The notes under the pieces are model-generated. The model had not been told where the DNA came from. It saw nothing but the letters and a program-made list of their open reading frames with translations, and made no database searches. Below, piece by piece: positions 29,005-40,023 of a DNA stretch of 64,000 nt. The DNA lies in the NCBI GenBank assembly GCA_902624635.1, contig CACNYD010000001.1, positions 302,766-366,765 on the forward strand. Direction: 5' to 3'. The DNA comes from an uncultured Pelagibacteraceae bacterium (lineage in GTDB: Bacteria; Pseudomonadota; Alphaproteobacteria; Pelagibacterales; Pelagibacteraceae). Made by a program: the position numbers and the translations under genes. The first letter of the stretch is position 1. Each line of letters starts with the position of its first letter.

Positions 29005-29463
29005 TTATTGAATTGTTTCTGCAGATTTAACATTAATCATTATTTCAGCATCAACTTCTGAGTGTAAAGAAATTTTTACCTTAAATTTTCCCAACGATTT
29101 TATTTCCTTAATAGGTTGTATCATTGATGGTTTAATCTCAACTTTAGTTTCTTGAAGTATAATTTTGGATATTTCTGTTGGTTTAACTGAACCATATAAT
29201 TCGTTATTTTCAGTATTTAATTTTTTAATTTCAAACTCTTTATTATTAACTTTTTCTTGAATCTTTTTAGCTTCTTGTTTTCTCTCATTATCTTTTTTTG
29301 ATAGATCAAGTTTTATTTTTTCAACTTGTTTAATGTTTTCTTTCGAGGCATAGAGCGCTTTTTTATTTGCTATTAAAAAATTTCTTGCAAAGCCTCTTTT
29401 GACGTCTATTACCTCACCAATAGATCCAATTCTTTTTAGATTTTCTAATAAAATTACTTTCAT
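29005..29463 (-). CDS. rplI: Ribosomal protein bL9
   Basis: MKVILLENLKRIGSIGEVIDVKRGFARNFLI. Confidence 0.97.
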   Translation of the reverse strand: MKVILLENLKRIGSIGEVIDVKRGFARNFLIANKKALYASKENIKQVEKIKLDLSKKDNERKQEAKKIQEKVNNKEFEIKKLNTENNELYGSVKPTEISKIILQETKVEIKPSMIQPIKEIKSLGKFKVKISLHSEVDAEIMINVKSAETIQ

Positions 29464-29468
29464 TATAT

Positions 29469-29741
29469 TTATAATAAGGCTAGATTTCTTGCTCTTTTAA
29501 TAGATAGAGATAATTCTCTTTGTTTTTTTTGAGATACATTTGTTACTCTAGAAGGAAGAATTTTACCATTTTCAGAAACATATTTCTTAAGTAGTTTTAT
29601 ATTTTTATAATCAATCTCAGGTGCACCTTTAACTGATAATGGACAACTCTTCTTAAACTTATATTTATTTGGTTGAAAAATACTTAGCTTTGCAAAGTTG
29701 CTTTGTTTACCTTTTTTATTTCCACTTTGTTTTTTTGGCAT
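29469..29741 (-). CDS. rpsR: Ribosomal protein bS18
   Basis: [35 protein letters not shown]. Confidence 0.96.
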   Translation of the reverse strand: MPKKQSGNKKGKQSNFAKLSIFQPNKYKFKKSCPLSVKGAPEIDYKNIKLLKKYVSENGKILPSRVTNVSQKKQRELSLSIKRARNLALL

Positions 29742-29743
29742 AT

Positions 29744-30106
29744 TTAATTTTTTGTTTTATCTTTTTTTTCAGAAATTTCTAAATCCTCTTTTTTTGTAAA
29801 ATAATTATTCTCCAAATCAAATTTTTTCACTCTTACTGTTAAGTTTCTTAATAATTTTTTATCTATAGCCTCATTTTTTTCTAATTGTTCAATCACTTTA
29901 CCATCACCTTTAATTTTAAAGTGAATAAAGCTTCCTTTTCTATTTTTCTTTATTAAATATGATAAATTAAGAAGACCCCAATTTTCAGTTTTTACTATCT
30001 CTCCATCATTTTTCTCTATTATTTTTGAGTATTTCTCTGTGAGTTGCTTCAATTCTGCTGGAGAAGCGTCTTGTCTGGCTATAATTGTGTGTTCGTATAA
30101 ATTCAT
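29744..30106 (-). CDS. rpsF: Ribosomal protein bS6
   Basis: [15 protein letters not shown]; position next to rpsR. Confidence 0.96.
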   Translation of the reverse strand: MNLYEHTIIARQDASPAELKQLTEKYSKIIEKNDGEIVKTENWGLLNLSYLIKKNRKGSFIHFKIKGDGKVIEQLEKNEAIDKKLLRNLTVRVKKFDLENNYFTKKEDLEISEKKDKTKN

Positions 30107-30191
30107 ATAAATCTTTAATAAAAAGTGAGGATATACTATTATAAATTCTCAATTACAACAGTAAAAAAAGCAATAATTAAATAAATTTTAA

Positions 30192-31118
30192 ATGAATTCC
30201 ATAATTTTTCCTGGTCAAGGTTCACAAATAGTTGGCATGGGAAAAGAATTTTTTGACAAACATAATCTTGTTAAAAACTTGTTCACTGAAGCTGATGATA
30301 TATTGGGACTAAATCTTTCAAAAATTATATTGAATGGCCCTAAACAGGAATTAGATTATACAGAAAATACCCAACCAGCAATATTTCTCGTTAGTTATTC
30401 TATATTTAAAGTTATTAAAGAGGAATTTAATATAGATTTAAATAAAGCAAAATATTTTGCTGGACATTCATTGGGAGAGTATTCTGCACTATCATGTGCT
30501 GGGTATTTAGATTTTGATGAAACAATAAAATTATTAAGAGCTAGAGGAAAGGCTATGCAAGATTCCGTTCCAAAAGGGGAAGGTGGCATGTTAGCTGTAT
30601 TAGGATCAAAAATAGAGGATATTGAAGAAATTTTAAATGATAACTCAAGTAGTTTTAAAGCTCAAATTGCAAATGATAATTCAAATGGTCAATTAGTTCT
30701 TAGTGGAAAAATAAAAGATTTAGAATTAATAAATGATTTTTTAAAGATAAAAAAAATAAAGAGTATTAAGCTTCCAGTGAGTGCACCATTTCACTGTAAT
30801 CTAATGAGCAATGCAACTGAAGTAATGAGTAATCAATTAAAAAAAATTGATTTTAAGCATTCAAATAACATAATCTTTTCTAATGTGACTGGAGATGAAG
30901 TATCTGACCCGCGTAATTTAAAAAAATTACTTATTGATCAAATTGAAAAAAGAGTTCGGTGGAGGGAAAGTATAGTTAATATGATAAACAAAGGTGTTGA
31001 TCATTTTGTTGAAATTGGTCCAGGAAAAGTATTATCTGGCCTTGTTAAAAGAATAAATAAAGATGTAAAAATTACTTCTATTAATGATCAATCAGATATA
31101 GAAAACTTAATCATATGA
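30192..31118 (+). CDS. fabD: Malonyl-CoA-ACP transacylase
   Basis: FPGQGSQIVGMG; GHSLGEYSAL. Confidence 0.96.
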   Translation: MNSIIFPGQGSQIVGMGKEFFDKHNLVKNLFTEADDILGLNLSKIILNGPKQELDYTENTQPAIFLVSYSIFKVIKEEFNIDLNKAKYFAGHSLGEYSALSCAGYLDFDETIKLLRARGKAMQDSVPKGEGGMLAVLGSKIEDIEEILNDNSSSFKAQIANDNSNGQLVLSGKIKDLELINDFLKIKKIKSIKLPVSAPFHCNLMSNATEVMSNQLKKIDFKHSNNIIFSNVTGDEVSDPRNLKKLLIDQIEKRVRWRESIVNMINKGVDHFVEIGPGKVLSGLVKRINKDVKITSINDQSDIENLII

Positions 31119-31852
31119 GCGATTTAAATAAAAAAAATATAATTGTAACTGGTGCCACTGGCGGGATAGGAAGTTCAATTGTTAAAAAATTAAGTGAAAA
31201 TGGAGCTAACATAATAGCTTCAGGAACAAAAGTTGATAAATTGGAAGATCTAAAAAAAAAATTTAATAATCTTAAAATATTACCATTTGATATTTCTCAA
31301 AATGACAAGGTTGAAAACTTTATTGAGCAAGCGTCACAAGAACTTGGAGGTAATTTAGATTGTATAATAAATAATGCTGGAGTTACAAATGATAATTTGG
31401 CAATACGGATGACCTTAGATGAGTGGAAAAAAGTTATTGATCTCAATCTCACATCTACTTTTTTAATGTGTAAGTATGCAATTAAGAAAATGTTAAAAAA
31501 TAAAAGAGGCAAAATTGTCAATATTGCTTCAGTCGTGGGCCACACTGGAAATATAGGTCAATCTAACTATACCGCATCAAAAGCGGGTCTTATAGCAATG
31601 TCAAAAAGTTTAGCACTAGAATATGCGAAAAAGAATATTAATATAAATTGCATTTCTCCGGGCTTTATCAAGACGGCAATGACCGATAAGATTGATGAAA
31701 AATTTAAAGAAATTATTGTTTCCAAAATACCTTCAGCTAGATTGGGGGAACCACATGATATTGCTAATGCAGTTCTTTTTTTAGCATCTAGTGATTCAGA
31801 CTATATAAATGGTGAAACATTGCATGTAAATGGAGGCTTGTATATGGCTTGA
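31115..31852 (+). CDS. fabG: 3-oxoacyl-ACP reductase
   Basis: TGATGGIGSSI; YTASKAG. Confidence 0.95.
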   Translation: MSDLNKKNIIVTGATGGIGSSIVKKLSENGANIIASGTKVDKLEDLKKKFNNLKILPFDISQNDKVENFIEQASQELGGNLDCIINNAGVTNDNLAIRMTLDEWKKVIDLNLTSTFLMCKYAIKKMLKNKRGKIVNIASVVGHTGNIGQSNYTASKAGLIAMSKSLALEYAKKNININCISPGFIKTAMTDKIDEKFKEIIVSKIPSARLGEPHDIANAVLFLASSDSDYINGETLHVNGGLYMA

Positions 31853-31904
31853 CAATCTAAGTAATTAAACTAATAACGATTTATAATAAAAAAAAGGGAT
31901 CTAT

Positions 31905-32144
31905 ATGTCAGAAGATATTTCAAGCAAAGTTAAAAAAATAGTTGCAGACCATTTGGGAATAGACGAGTCAAAAGTCACAGAGGAATCGAGTTTTATTGAT
32001 GATTTAGGTGCTGATAGCCTGGACACAGTTGAGTTAGTTATGGCTTTTGAGGAGGAATTTGGTTCAGAAATTTCAGATAGTGAGGCTGAAAAAATTTTAA
32101 CAGTGGGTGATGCAGTTAAATTTATTGAAGGCAAAGCTAACTAG
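31905..32144 (+). CDS. acpP: Acyl carrier protein
   Basis: [10 protein letters not shown] phosphopantetheine site. Confidence 0.97.
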   Translation: MSEDISSKVKKIVADHLGIDESKVTEESSFIDDLGADSLDTVELVMAFEEEFGSEISDSEAEKILTVGDAVKFIEGKAN

Positions 32145-32153
32145 AAAATTTAA

Positions 32154-32786
32154 ATGCCCTCGGCAAATGATGGGATAATGGTTATTCTTTCCTCTCCGTC
32201 TGGAGCAGGTAAAACCACCTTAGTTAATTTACTTTCAAATCAAGATAAATTTAAGATTTCAATTTCACACACCACAAGACAGCCTAGAACAGGCGAAATT
32301 CCAAACAAAGATTATTTCTTTGTAAATGATAATCAATTTAAAAGGTTAATAAAGAATCAAGAATTTTTAGAATTTGCAAAGGTATTTGATAATTACTATG
32401 GCACTACTAGGACACCAGTAATAGATAATTTAAATAAAGGTCATAACGTGCTATTTGATATTGATTGGCAAGGAGCTGATCAAATCAAAAATAAAAAGTT
32501 AGATTATAAACTAGTTACCTTTTTTATTTTGCCACCAAGTAAAAAAATCTTACACGATAGACTTTTAAATAGACACAAAAGCGATAAATTAATTGTCAAG
32601 GAGAGAATGAATCAATTTGAAAGAGATGTTTTGCATTGGATAAACTATGATTATGTAGTAATTAATGATGAGCTTAATAAGTGTTATTCTAAAATAAAAG
32701 ATTTGATTAATGCTGAAATTAATAATGGATCAAAAGATTACGATTCTGAATTCATAAGAAACCACGTTGAAAAATTAACCTCTTAG
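32154..32786 (+). CDS. gmk: Guanylate kinase
   Basis: [22 protein letters not shown]. Confidence 0.96.
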   Translation: MPSANDGIMVILSSPSGAGKTTLVNLLSNQDKFKISISHTTRQPRTGEIPNKDYFFVNDNQFKRLIKNQEFLEFAKVFDNYYGTTRTPVIDNLNKGHNVLFDIDWQGADQIKNKKLDYKLVTFFILPPSKKILHDRLLNRHKSDKLIVKERMNQFERDVLHWINYDYVVINDELNKCYSKIKDLINAEINNGSKDYDSEFIRNHVEKLTS

Positions 32787-33563
32787 AAATTCATATTCTT
32801 TTGTTAGCTTAAAGTAAGTGTTTGGTTCTAAATTTTGGGGTCTTAAATTTAAATCGATCCCCAACTTATGTGCTATATCAGTATTATCTTTAAATATTTG
32901 GTTATAAGGTTTTTTTATCATTTTTCTTCTGTGCATAAAAAATATTCTTGTAATTTTTTCTAAATTTCTTGAGGTTATAAAATCAAAAAAATTTTCTTTT
33001 GGTTCGAATAACAAAAGAGAGCTCTCAACTTTAGGTTTTGGTTTAAAACAACTTGGGTTTATATCGCAAACTTTTTTTACTTTTAATCGCCAATTAGTTA
33101 AAACAGTTAGTCTACCATAATTACGAGTATTAAAATTTGCTATAATTCTATTTGCTACTTCTTTTTGAAACATTAGCACAAGATAATTAAACCAAATTTT
33201 CTTTTCATTAAGATTCAAAATCCATTTAATTAAAATTTCTGTTGAAATATTATATGGTAAATTACCAAAAACGGTTAAAATTTGATTATTTAAATCATTT
33301 TCATTTATCTTTAATATGTCCTCATTTATAATTTCAATATTTGAACTAAACTTTTCCCGAAGTATATTTGCTAATTTATTATCTTTCTCAACCACAAAAA
33401 ATTTATTTGGATTTCTCTTTAAAATCTCAGAGGTTAAATTCCCTGTACCTGGTCCTATTTCAAGAATATCTTTATTACTAATTTCAACTATATTTACTAT
33501 TTTTTTAATTACATCTTTATTAATTAGAAAATTCTGCCCTAGGCTTTTTTTGGGTTTTATCAT
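32775..33563 (-). CDS. rsmA: 16S rRNA dimethyladenosine transferase
   Basis: [29 protein letters not shown]. Confidence 0.96.
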   Translation of the reverse strand: MIKPKKSLGQNFLINKDVIKKIVNIVEISNKDILEIGPGTGNLTSEILKRNPNKFFVVEKDNKLANILREKFSSNIEIINEDILKINENDLNNQILTVFGNLPYNISTEILIKWILNLNEKKIWFNYLVLMFQKEVANRIIANFNTRNYGRLTVLTNWRLKVKKVCDINPSCFKPKPKVESSLLLFEPKENFFDFITSRNLEKITRIFFMHRRKMIKKPYNQIFKDNTDIAHKLGIDLNLRPQNLEPNTYFKLTKEYEFLRG

Positions 33564-34492
33564 TTTTTGTCTAGAAAAATTAATGCATTTATTAAACTAA
33601 TTGGGTTTGATTTATTTTTCCCAACCATTTTTTCATTTGGACCATGATCTGGAGTAACTCTTAGAAAAGGTAAACCTAAAGTAATATTTATAGCATCATG
33701 CTCAAAAAGAGTCTTAATTGGGCCTAAAACTTGGTCATGATACATTCCAACTATAACGTCAAATTTTTTTCTATTTTTTTTGAGAAATATCGTATCTGAT
33801 GGAAAAGGTCCTTTAACATTAACCTTTTTTTTTAGGGAGTTAATCACAGGGTATATAATTTTTTCATCTTCGTTGAATTTAAGTATACTTTCACAATGAG
33901 GATTAAGACCTGTGACAGCTATTTTTGGTTTAATTTTAAGAAATTTTTTATAAAAATCATTAATGATTTGAATTTTTTCTCTTAATATTTTTTTTGTGAT
34001 ATGATTTTTTACCAAACTTAAGGGTAAATGAGTTGTTATAGGACAAACTGATAATTTAGGGTTATAAATTAACATCGCAAACTTTTTTTTTTTAAAAGAA
34101 TCAGCAATATATTCGGTCACTCCTAAAAATTTTTTATTTAAAGTTTTGGTTTTATTTATAGGACCGTTAATAATTTTATTTGTTACACCTTTTCTTAATA
34201 AATCAAAAGCTATTTTAAAGCACCTCTTTACATAAAATGCTGGTATCTTATTTGAAATATTTATTAAATAAATTTTCCTATTTAGTAATTTTTTTTTATA
34301 AATTTCATTAAAACTCAATTCTTCTATTTTTCCCTTGAATTTAAATCTTTCAATTTCATGATATAAATTTTTTTTACAACAAATTAAGATTAAGGGACTA
34401 GTAACTTTCTTTAATTTTATTGATTTGAAAAATATTTCAAAAAAAATACTTTTTTGCTCACCTGGAACTATCAAGATGGGTTTAAAATTCAT
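33560..34492 (-). CDS. pdxA: 4-hydroxythreonine-4-phosphate dehydrogenase
   Basis: TGLNPHCE; GMYHDQVLGPIK; TPDHG. Confidence 0.93.
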   Translation of the reverse strand: MNFKPILIVPGEQKSIFFEIFFKSIKLKKVTSPLILICCKKNLYHEIERFKFKGKIEELSFNEIYKKKLLNRKIYLINISNKIPAFYVKRCFKIAFDLLRKGVTNKIINGPINKTKTLNKKFLGVTEYIADSFKKKKFAMLIYNPKLSVCPITTHLPLSLVKNHITKKILREKIQIINDFYKKFLKIKPKIAVTGLNPHCESILKFNEDEKIIYPVINSLKKKVNVKGPFPSDTIFLKKNRKKFDVIVGMYHDQVLGPIKTLFEHDAINITLGLPFLRVTPDHGPNEKMVGKNKSNPISLINALIFLDKK

Positions 34493-35417
34493 TTATTTTA
34501 CTATTCAACTTTATTTTATTATAAAAAATATTTGAAAATTTTTCTAATTGTTTGGCTTTTTCAATTCTAATCATCTTATCTAATTCTTTTTGTTTATCAA
34601 TTTCCAATTGAATTTTTCTTTCATCATTAATTTTAAGGATTAGAAAATTATTACCAATTTTTATTGGATCACCAGAGGTATTTAATTCTATTTTTTCCAA
34701 ATATCTTATTACATCGGTTGACAGATTATTTTTTCTAATCCATCCTATTTTACCCCCAACTTTTGAACTATCTGAGTTACTATATAGTATTGCAGTATTT
34801 TCAAATCCTACATTTTTAATACTATCCTGGATCTCATTTATAAGACTATCCAACGACAAATCATTTTTTTTTGTAAAAACAATTTCAGATAAGTTATATT
34901 CTAATAAAAAATTCTCTTTGCTAGTATTGTCAATTTGTTTCTGTAAACTTTCAATATCAATTTTTAAACTATTTGAATACCTAGCATAAACCAAGCTTTT
35001 CCATTGATTTTCTATTTCAATTTTTTCCTTAATATCGTTAATTGAGATATCTAATTTTTCTAAATGATTTCGAAATTGACTTAAACTTTGAAAACCTAAG
35101 TTTTTAATAATATTGTTCAAAATAAATTCTATCTGAGGATTTTGTAGATCTAATACCTTGTATTTTAAAATTTCATTTTTTTTTATTGTTTCTTTAATTA
35201 AAGATTTTTTAGATATTTCTAAAATTTTTTCTTCATCCATTACTTTTAGTTTTGGATTTAAAACTAAAAGATAATTACGCTCTTTTTCGATATCATACGA
35301 TGTAATTATCTCACTATCTACTTTCATAATTATTTTAAGATTTATTTCGGAGACAGCTAAGTTATTTAATGTAAAAAAAATTAAACAAAAAAAAACAAAT
35401 CTGCTATTTAAAATCAT
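34482..35417 (-). CDS. surA: SurA-like periplasmic peptidyl-prolyl isomerase/chaperone
   Basis: Signal peptide; SurA-N-like and PPIase-like GGKIGWI; lptD-surA-pdxA-rsmA synteny. Confidence 0.8.
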   Translation of the reverse strand: MILNSRFVFFCLIFFTLNNLAVSEINLKIIMKVDSEIITSYDIEKERNYLLVLNPKLKVMDEEKILEISKKSLIKETIKKNEILKYKVLDLQNPQIEFILNNIIKNLGFQSLSQFRNHLEKLDISINDIKEKIEIENQWKSLVYARYSNSLKIDIESLQKQIDNTSKENFLLEYNLSEIVFTKKNDLSLDSLINEIQDSIKNVGFENTAILYSNSDSSKVGGKIGWIRKNNLSTDVIRYLEKIELNTSGDPIKIGNNFLILKINDERKIQLEIDKQKELDKMIRIEKAKQLEKFSNIFYNKIKLNSKINEF

Positions 35418-37774
35418 CTCAAGTTAGGACTATTAAATCCACCAAAGGGTAAAATTGAAATTTTAAAAAATAGATTTTCAGATGGCTGCAAATCTTTATC
35501 AATATAATATTCTTTATTATATTCAATTGCTGCACTTAAACAGTCATTCTTATATTGATAAATTAAATTATAAAATTCTGTAAAACTTTTTTCTTTATTT
35601 TCCCTAGTTTCAAAAATTATACTATTATTTTCATTGAATTTGTAATGGGTTTCATTTTGTATGTATGAGGTTTTTGATTTACTATTATTTTCATTAAGGT
35701 ATTCAAATTTTGAAGTTAAATTATTTAAATAAAATTCAAACCCAAAAAGCTCATAATTTTTATCAATTAAATTATTTTTCAACGAAAAATCATAATTTAA
35801 CTTTAAATTTTCACTTGGCTTATATTCAAATAAGCCAACAAAATCTGAAACCTTATCTCCCAAGTTACTATTACTAGGTAGGTCTTCATTTTCCTCAAAT
35901 CTTAGGTTGTTTGCAAACCCTAAGGTTATTTGCTCATTTAAACTGGATTTATCTATTTTTTTATATTCATATCCATAGGTAATTGAAATTCCTCCCTCGC
36001 TTGTATCGGATATACCCAATCTATTTAGATCATAGATATTATTATAATTTATTGATCTGTCTTTTTTACGAACATCTTTCGTATGAGAGGGGCTCAATCT
36101 TATTGAAAACCTAGGAGTTAGTATTTTATCAAAATTCTTAGTCTCTTTTTTTAATGGAAATGAATAATTGGTTTGTAGAGTTGGTATTAAATTGAAATTA
36201 CTTTTATTTTTGTAATTTTTTGAATTTTTGGCTTCAGAATTAACATTTTTAATTAAAAATTTTTTTTGATTTATTATTCCTTTTTCAAAATAAGTTGGCA
36301 TAGAGCTATACTCAAAATTATTTATTAAAATTTTTTCTGTTATATTTGTATTATAGTTTTTATAATATCCCTCTGAATTAAAAACTAAATTGTCGTTTAA
36401 AATTTTTGAAAAATAAAAATTAGGCACATACTCATATTTATCTGAGTCTGTTTTTGATAAATCCTCATAAACATCTATATTTGTATCGAGAGATTGGAGA
36501 TTGTTATTATAAGAAATACCTATAGAGCTAGATAGGATTGATGTATTATTAATAATAGGGCTTTCAAGTTTATAAGTTTTTAGATATGTATCGTCTGTTA
36601 CATGTTCTAATTGAATATTCAATTCAACATTATCTGAATTTTTATTCACATAGTCTTTGCTAAAATTATAAAATAGATGACCTTTAGAATTCTCATCGCT
36701 GGAGACGAACTGACTTAAATCAATGATATAATCAGAGTTCTTATTTTTTTTCCTAAACTCAGATTGAAGTAAAAATTTATCATCATTAAAAAACCTTGGA
36801 TTTAAAGTCATATCTTTATTTTTAGCAATTGCTAAAAAATAGGGTAAATTTAAAGATAGTCCAGTCGCGCTATTGTCTTGTAATCTTGGAATTAAAAAAC
36901 CAGTTTGCCTTTCAACAGTTGGATCGGGATGAAAAAATTTTGGAAAATAAAAAACACTTTTATCGTATATCTTTAATTTAGCATTTTTATAATTAATCGT
37001 TTTATTTTTTTTATCGTGTCTAATTTCTTCCGCGCTCATCTCCCAAGGTGGACATTTCTCTCTTTTTTTACAAAACGTAAATGTTCCTTTTTCAACAATT
37101 GTGTTGTGATCATCACTGACTAAACTTCTACCTTTTAGACGGGGCTCATTTTGAGAATTTTCTAAAATCTTGAAATCAAGACTGACATCTTTCGCAAGTA
37201 ATTCTTTTCTATTCAAATCTAAAAATCCAAAATCTAACTTAAATAAATTTTTTTCTTTATCAAAAACTTTAAGTTTATCTAATTTTATGATCTTATTTTT
37301 AAGAGAATATTCAAACTCTTTAACTAAATAAATATTACCTAGATTATCTAAAATTTCTGATTCATCTAAACCTATAATTTTTTCATTTTTAATATCATAA
37401 ATAATCTTATCAGAATTAATTATAATGTTGTTTTCTTTGTCCTTGATCTTAATTTTGTTATCAAGAGTCAGTTTTGAATTATTTATCTCATATTTTATTT
37501 GATTTGCATTAATTTCTAAATTGTTTTCTATTTTTGAAATTTTTCCATTTTCAACAATCAATAAAGATTTACTTTTAAAATATTTAATTACTAAGCCCTT
37601 GACTTTTATTCCATCGGTTTTAATTAGTGCTTCTGCGTCATTTGCAATGGTTAATTCTTTTTCATTTAAAATTTCTATATTTGAGGCATTAAACTCAATT
37701 TCTTGTGAAAGTAGAGTTTCCGTAAAAAAAACTTGTAAAAAAATAACAAATATTATTGAAATTTTATTTTTCAT
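35414..37774 (-). CDS. lptD: LPS assembly protein
   Basis: OstA-like N-terminus; FTFCKKREKCPPWEMSAEEIRHD; FHPDPTVERQTGFLIP. Confidence 0.92.
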   Translation of the reverse strand: MKNKISIIFVIFLQVFFTETLLSQEIEFNASNIEILNEKELTIANDAEALIKTDGIKVKGLVIKYFKSKSLLIVENGKISKIENNLEINANQIKYEINNSKLTLDNKIKIKDKENNIIINSDKIIYDIKNEKIIGLDESEILDNLGNIYLVKEFEYSLKNKIIKLDKLKVFDKEKNLFKLDFGFLDLNRKELLAKDVSLDFKILENSQNEPRLKGRSLVSDDHNTIVEKGTFTFCKKREKCPPWEMSAEEIRHDKKNKTINYKNAKLKIYDKSVFYFPKFFHPDPTVERQTGFLIPRLQDNSATGLSLNLPYFLAIAKNKDMTLNPRFFNDDKFLLQSEFRKKNKNSDYIIDLSQFVSSDENSKGHLFYNFSKDYVNKNSDNVELNIQLEHVTDDTYLKTYKLESPIINNTSILSSSIGISYNNNLQSLDTNIDVYEDLSKTDSDKYEYVPNFYFSKILNDNLVFNSEGYYKNYNTNITEKILINNFEYSSMPTYFEKGIINQKKFLIKNVNSEAKNSKNYKNKSNFNLIPTLQTNYSFPLKKETKNFDKILTPRFSIRLSPSHTKDVRKKDRSINYNNIYDLNRLGISDTSEGGISITYGYEYKKIDKSSLNEQITLGFANNLRFEENEDLPSNSNLGDKVSDFVGLFEYKPSENLKLNYDFSLKNNLIDKNYELFGFEFYLNNLTSKFEYLNENNSKSKTSYIQNETHYKFNENNSIIFETRENKEKSFTEFYNLIYQYKNDCLSAAIEYNKEYYIDKDLQPSENLFFKISILPFGGFNSPNLR

Positions 37775-38843
37775 TTATTCTTATTAAACCTATAATTGAA
37801 ATAATACTTAACAAAATTATTGGAAAAAATACTGATAAATAAATTGGAATTTTATTTGTTAATCCAAAAACATTAAAAATATTACTAATAAAATATATAA
37901 TTACTGACAAAGTTATTCCTAAAAGTACATGAAATATATGTGTTTTATCTTTCTTAATATTAAGCATTATTATTGAGGAAATTATTACCATTATACTTAA
38001 GAAAATGGGCAAAGAGACAATCTTTAAAATATGTAGATCTATATCTTGAGATGAATATCCTAATAACCTGTTCTCTTCTTTAAGATTTATTAGTTTAAAT
38101 AAGTTGAATGAATTTAGATCTCTAAATGTGCTATTAATTTTATTGATATTGAAATTACTGTTTAATAACAAATTTTCTTCTAGTTTAATCTGCTTATTAT
38201 TTTTAAATAAAGTAGGTTTTTCTAAAATCCAATTATTTGAGCTTATGTCTACTTTGGCAGAAAAAATATTTTCTATAACATCAAAATTTTTATTAAATTT
38301 TGTTACAAAAACATTCTCTAAATAATTATTTTTTTTTGTAGAACCATTAACAATATAGATTTCATCATTAATTTCATCTTTTATCCATATACCATTTTCA
38401 TTATAGTGTTTGAGATACTTACCATCGTCAGAATATATATTTTTAATATCAAAATAAAGAAATTTGAGTTTAGAAGAAAATGGATAATAAAGAATAACAA
38501 TAAAAAGACCGAATAAGAATGAACACAAAGCTAATAATTTAATTAAATATGAATTATTCAATTTGTTGACTTTTATTAATTCATTTTCTTTATTTTTTAT
38601 AATCTCAATAAAAAAAAGTTGTGATGAGATTAAAATTATGAAAGGAAGAATTTCCATAAGCGTTGTTGGTGCATTAATTAAAGATAAGAAAAAAGGCAAA
38701 TAAAATTTAGAGTTTGTATCACTAAAAAAAGTGATTTCTTCGAAAATAGTTAGAATAAAAATTAAAGAAAAAAAGATCATACAAATAAGTAATACTTTTT
38801 TAAAAAATAATTTTATAAAATATTTATCAAAAGTTCTTATCAT
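37764..38843 (-). CDS. lptG: LPS export permease LptG
   Basis: MIRTFDKYFIKLFFKK start; YjgP/YjgQ-like topology; paired with lptF. Confidence 0.85.
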   Translation of the reverse strand: MIRTFDKYFIKLFFKKVLLICMIFFSLIFILTIFEEITFFSDTNSKFYLPFFLSLINAPTTLMEILPFIILISSQLFFIEIIKNKENELIKVNKLNNSYLIKLLALCSFLFGLFIVILYYPFSSKLKFLYFDIKNIYSDDGKYLKHYNENGIWIKDEINDEIYIVNGSTKKNNYLENVFVTKFNKNFDVIENIFSAKVDISSNNWILEKPTLFKNNKQIKLEENLLLNSNFNINKINSTFRDLNSFNLFKLINLKEENRLLGYSSQDIDLHILKIVSLPIFLSIMVIISSIIMLNIKKDKTHIFHVLLGITLSVIIYFISNIFNVFGLTNKIPIYLSVFFPIILLSIISIIGLIRINEK

Positions 38844-39963
38844 ATTTAATCTTAGATTGTAAAAAATTGAAAATAGTAAAAAATAATAATATTGGTAAAG
38901 ACATAAAAACAATTAAAATTGTTTTGGTTTCACCAACATATCTCATTAAAGTTTCTGATAAAATTAAAACTATAAATATATATAAAAATACTTTAATTGT
39001 CTTAATTGTAAAATTATTTTGTACTTTTGAAAAAGTAAGTAAAAAACAACATACCAAAGTTAATAAAGGTATGTACATGGGTTTAATAAATCGTTTATAA
39101 ATTTCTTGATTTAAGTTTTTAAGTCTCGACTTTTCACAAATAAACATTTTTTCTATGTAAGGCTTATTCTTCATTAAACTTAAAGAACATTGTAAAATTT
39201 TATAAGAAGGCAATTCCTGTATCTTCGCAATCTTAATTGTTTTTGATGTAAAGTTGGATAAATCGTAATCTATCTTATCAAATTCAAAGCTGATTAACCT
39301 GTTATCATTATTAATACTTAGAATTTTTCCATTTAATAATCTAAATAATTTTTCATTTCCATCAACAAGATACCCCTCTTTTGCAAAAATTATTTGATTA
39401 TCACTTTTTTCTAAACTAAATGAGTCTCCTTCTTGAATATAAATATTCTTGAATGAGTTTACTTCAGTTTTTTCACTTATAAAGATTGTTAGTCCAGAGA
39501 CAATATCAATGAATTTTCCTTGTTTAATTAAGTTTGGTAAGAAATCCATGTTAGAGTTCTTTAAAAATGTTCGTGCCTTTAATTGGCTATTTGGTGAAAT
39601 AAAACTTCCCATGACAATTTGTAAAAACATGGCTATAACTGCAAAATTTACAAGGCTAAGAACAAACTTTTTCTTTGTTATTCCATTTGTCCAAAAAATT
39701 AATAGTTCATTATTTTTTTCATATTTTATTAACTCAAAAAATATAGAGATAGTAAAAACAAAAGGAATGATTCTATGAATTATTTTTGGAAAATTGTACA
39801 AATTATAGTAAAAATAGATTTTAAAGTTATGACCATCGTTAATTACAAAGTCTAGGTGGTTTACTGCCTGAATTATCCATACAATTAAACCTATTGTAAA
39901 AGTTATTATTAAGGCTCTTAGAGATATATCTAAAATTAGTTTTCTAAATACTATTTTTTCCAT
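38827..39963 (-). CDS. lptF: LPS export permease LptF
   Basis: YjgP/YjgQ-like; TNGITKKKFVLSLV. Confidence 0.85.
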   Translation of the reverse strand: MEKIVFRKLILDISLRALIITFTIGLIVWIIQAVNHLDFVINDGHNFKIYFYYNLYNFPKIIHRIIPFVFTISIFFELIKYEKNNELLIFWTNGITKKKFVLSLVNFAVIAMFLQIVMGSFISPNSQLKARTFLKNSNMDFLPNLIKQGKFIDIVSGLTIFISEKTEVNSFKNIYIQEGDSFSLEKSDNQIIFAKEGYLVDGNEKLFRLLNGKILSINNDNRLISFEFDKIDYDLSNFTSKTIKIAKIQELPSYKILQCSLSLMKNKPYIEKMFICEKSRLKNLNQEIYKRFIKPMYIPLLTLVCCFLLTFSKVQNNFTIKTIKVFLYIFIVLILSETLMRYVGETKTILIVFMSLPILLFFTIFNFLQSKIKYDKNF

Positions 39964-40023
39964 TGAAATAAAATTATTTTATTCTTATATAGCATTATCT
40001 CTTGTAGATTGAATTTAAAATTT

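Noticed and set aside
39449-39778. 109-aa + strand ORF inside lptF
   Set aside because: Antisense to lptF; low-complexity hydrophobic translation
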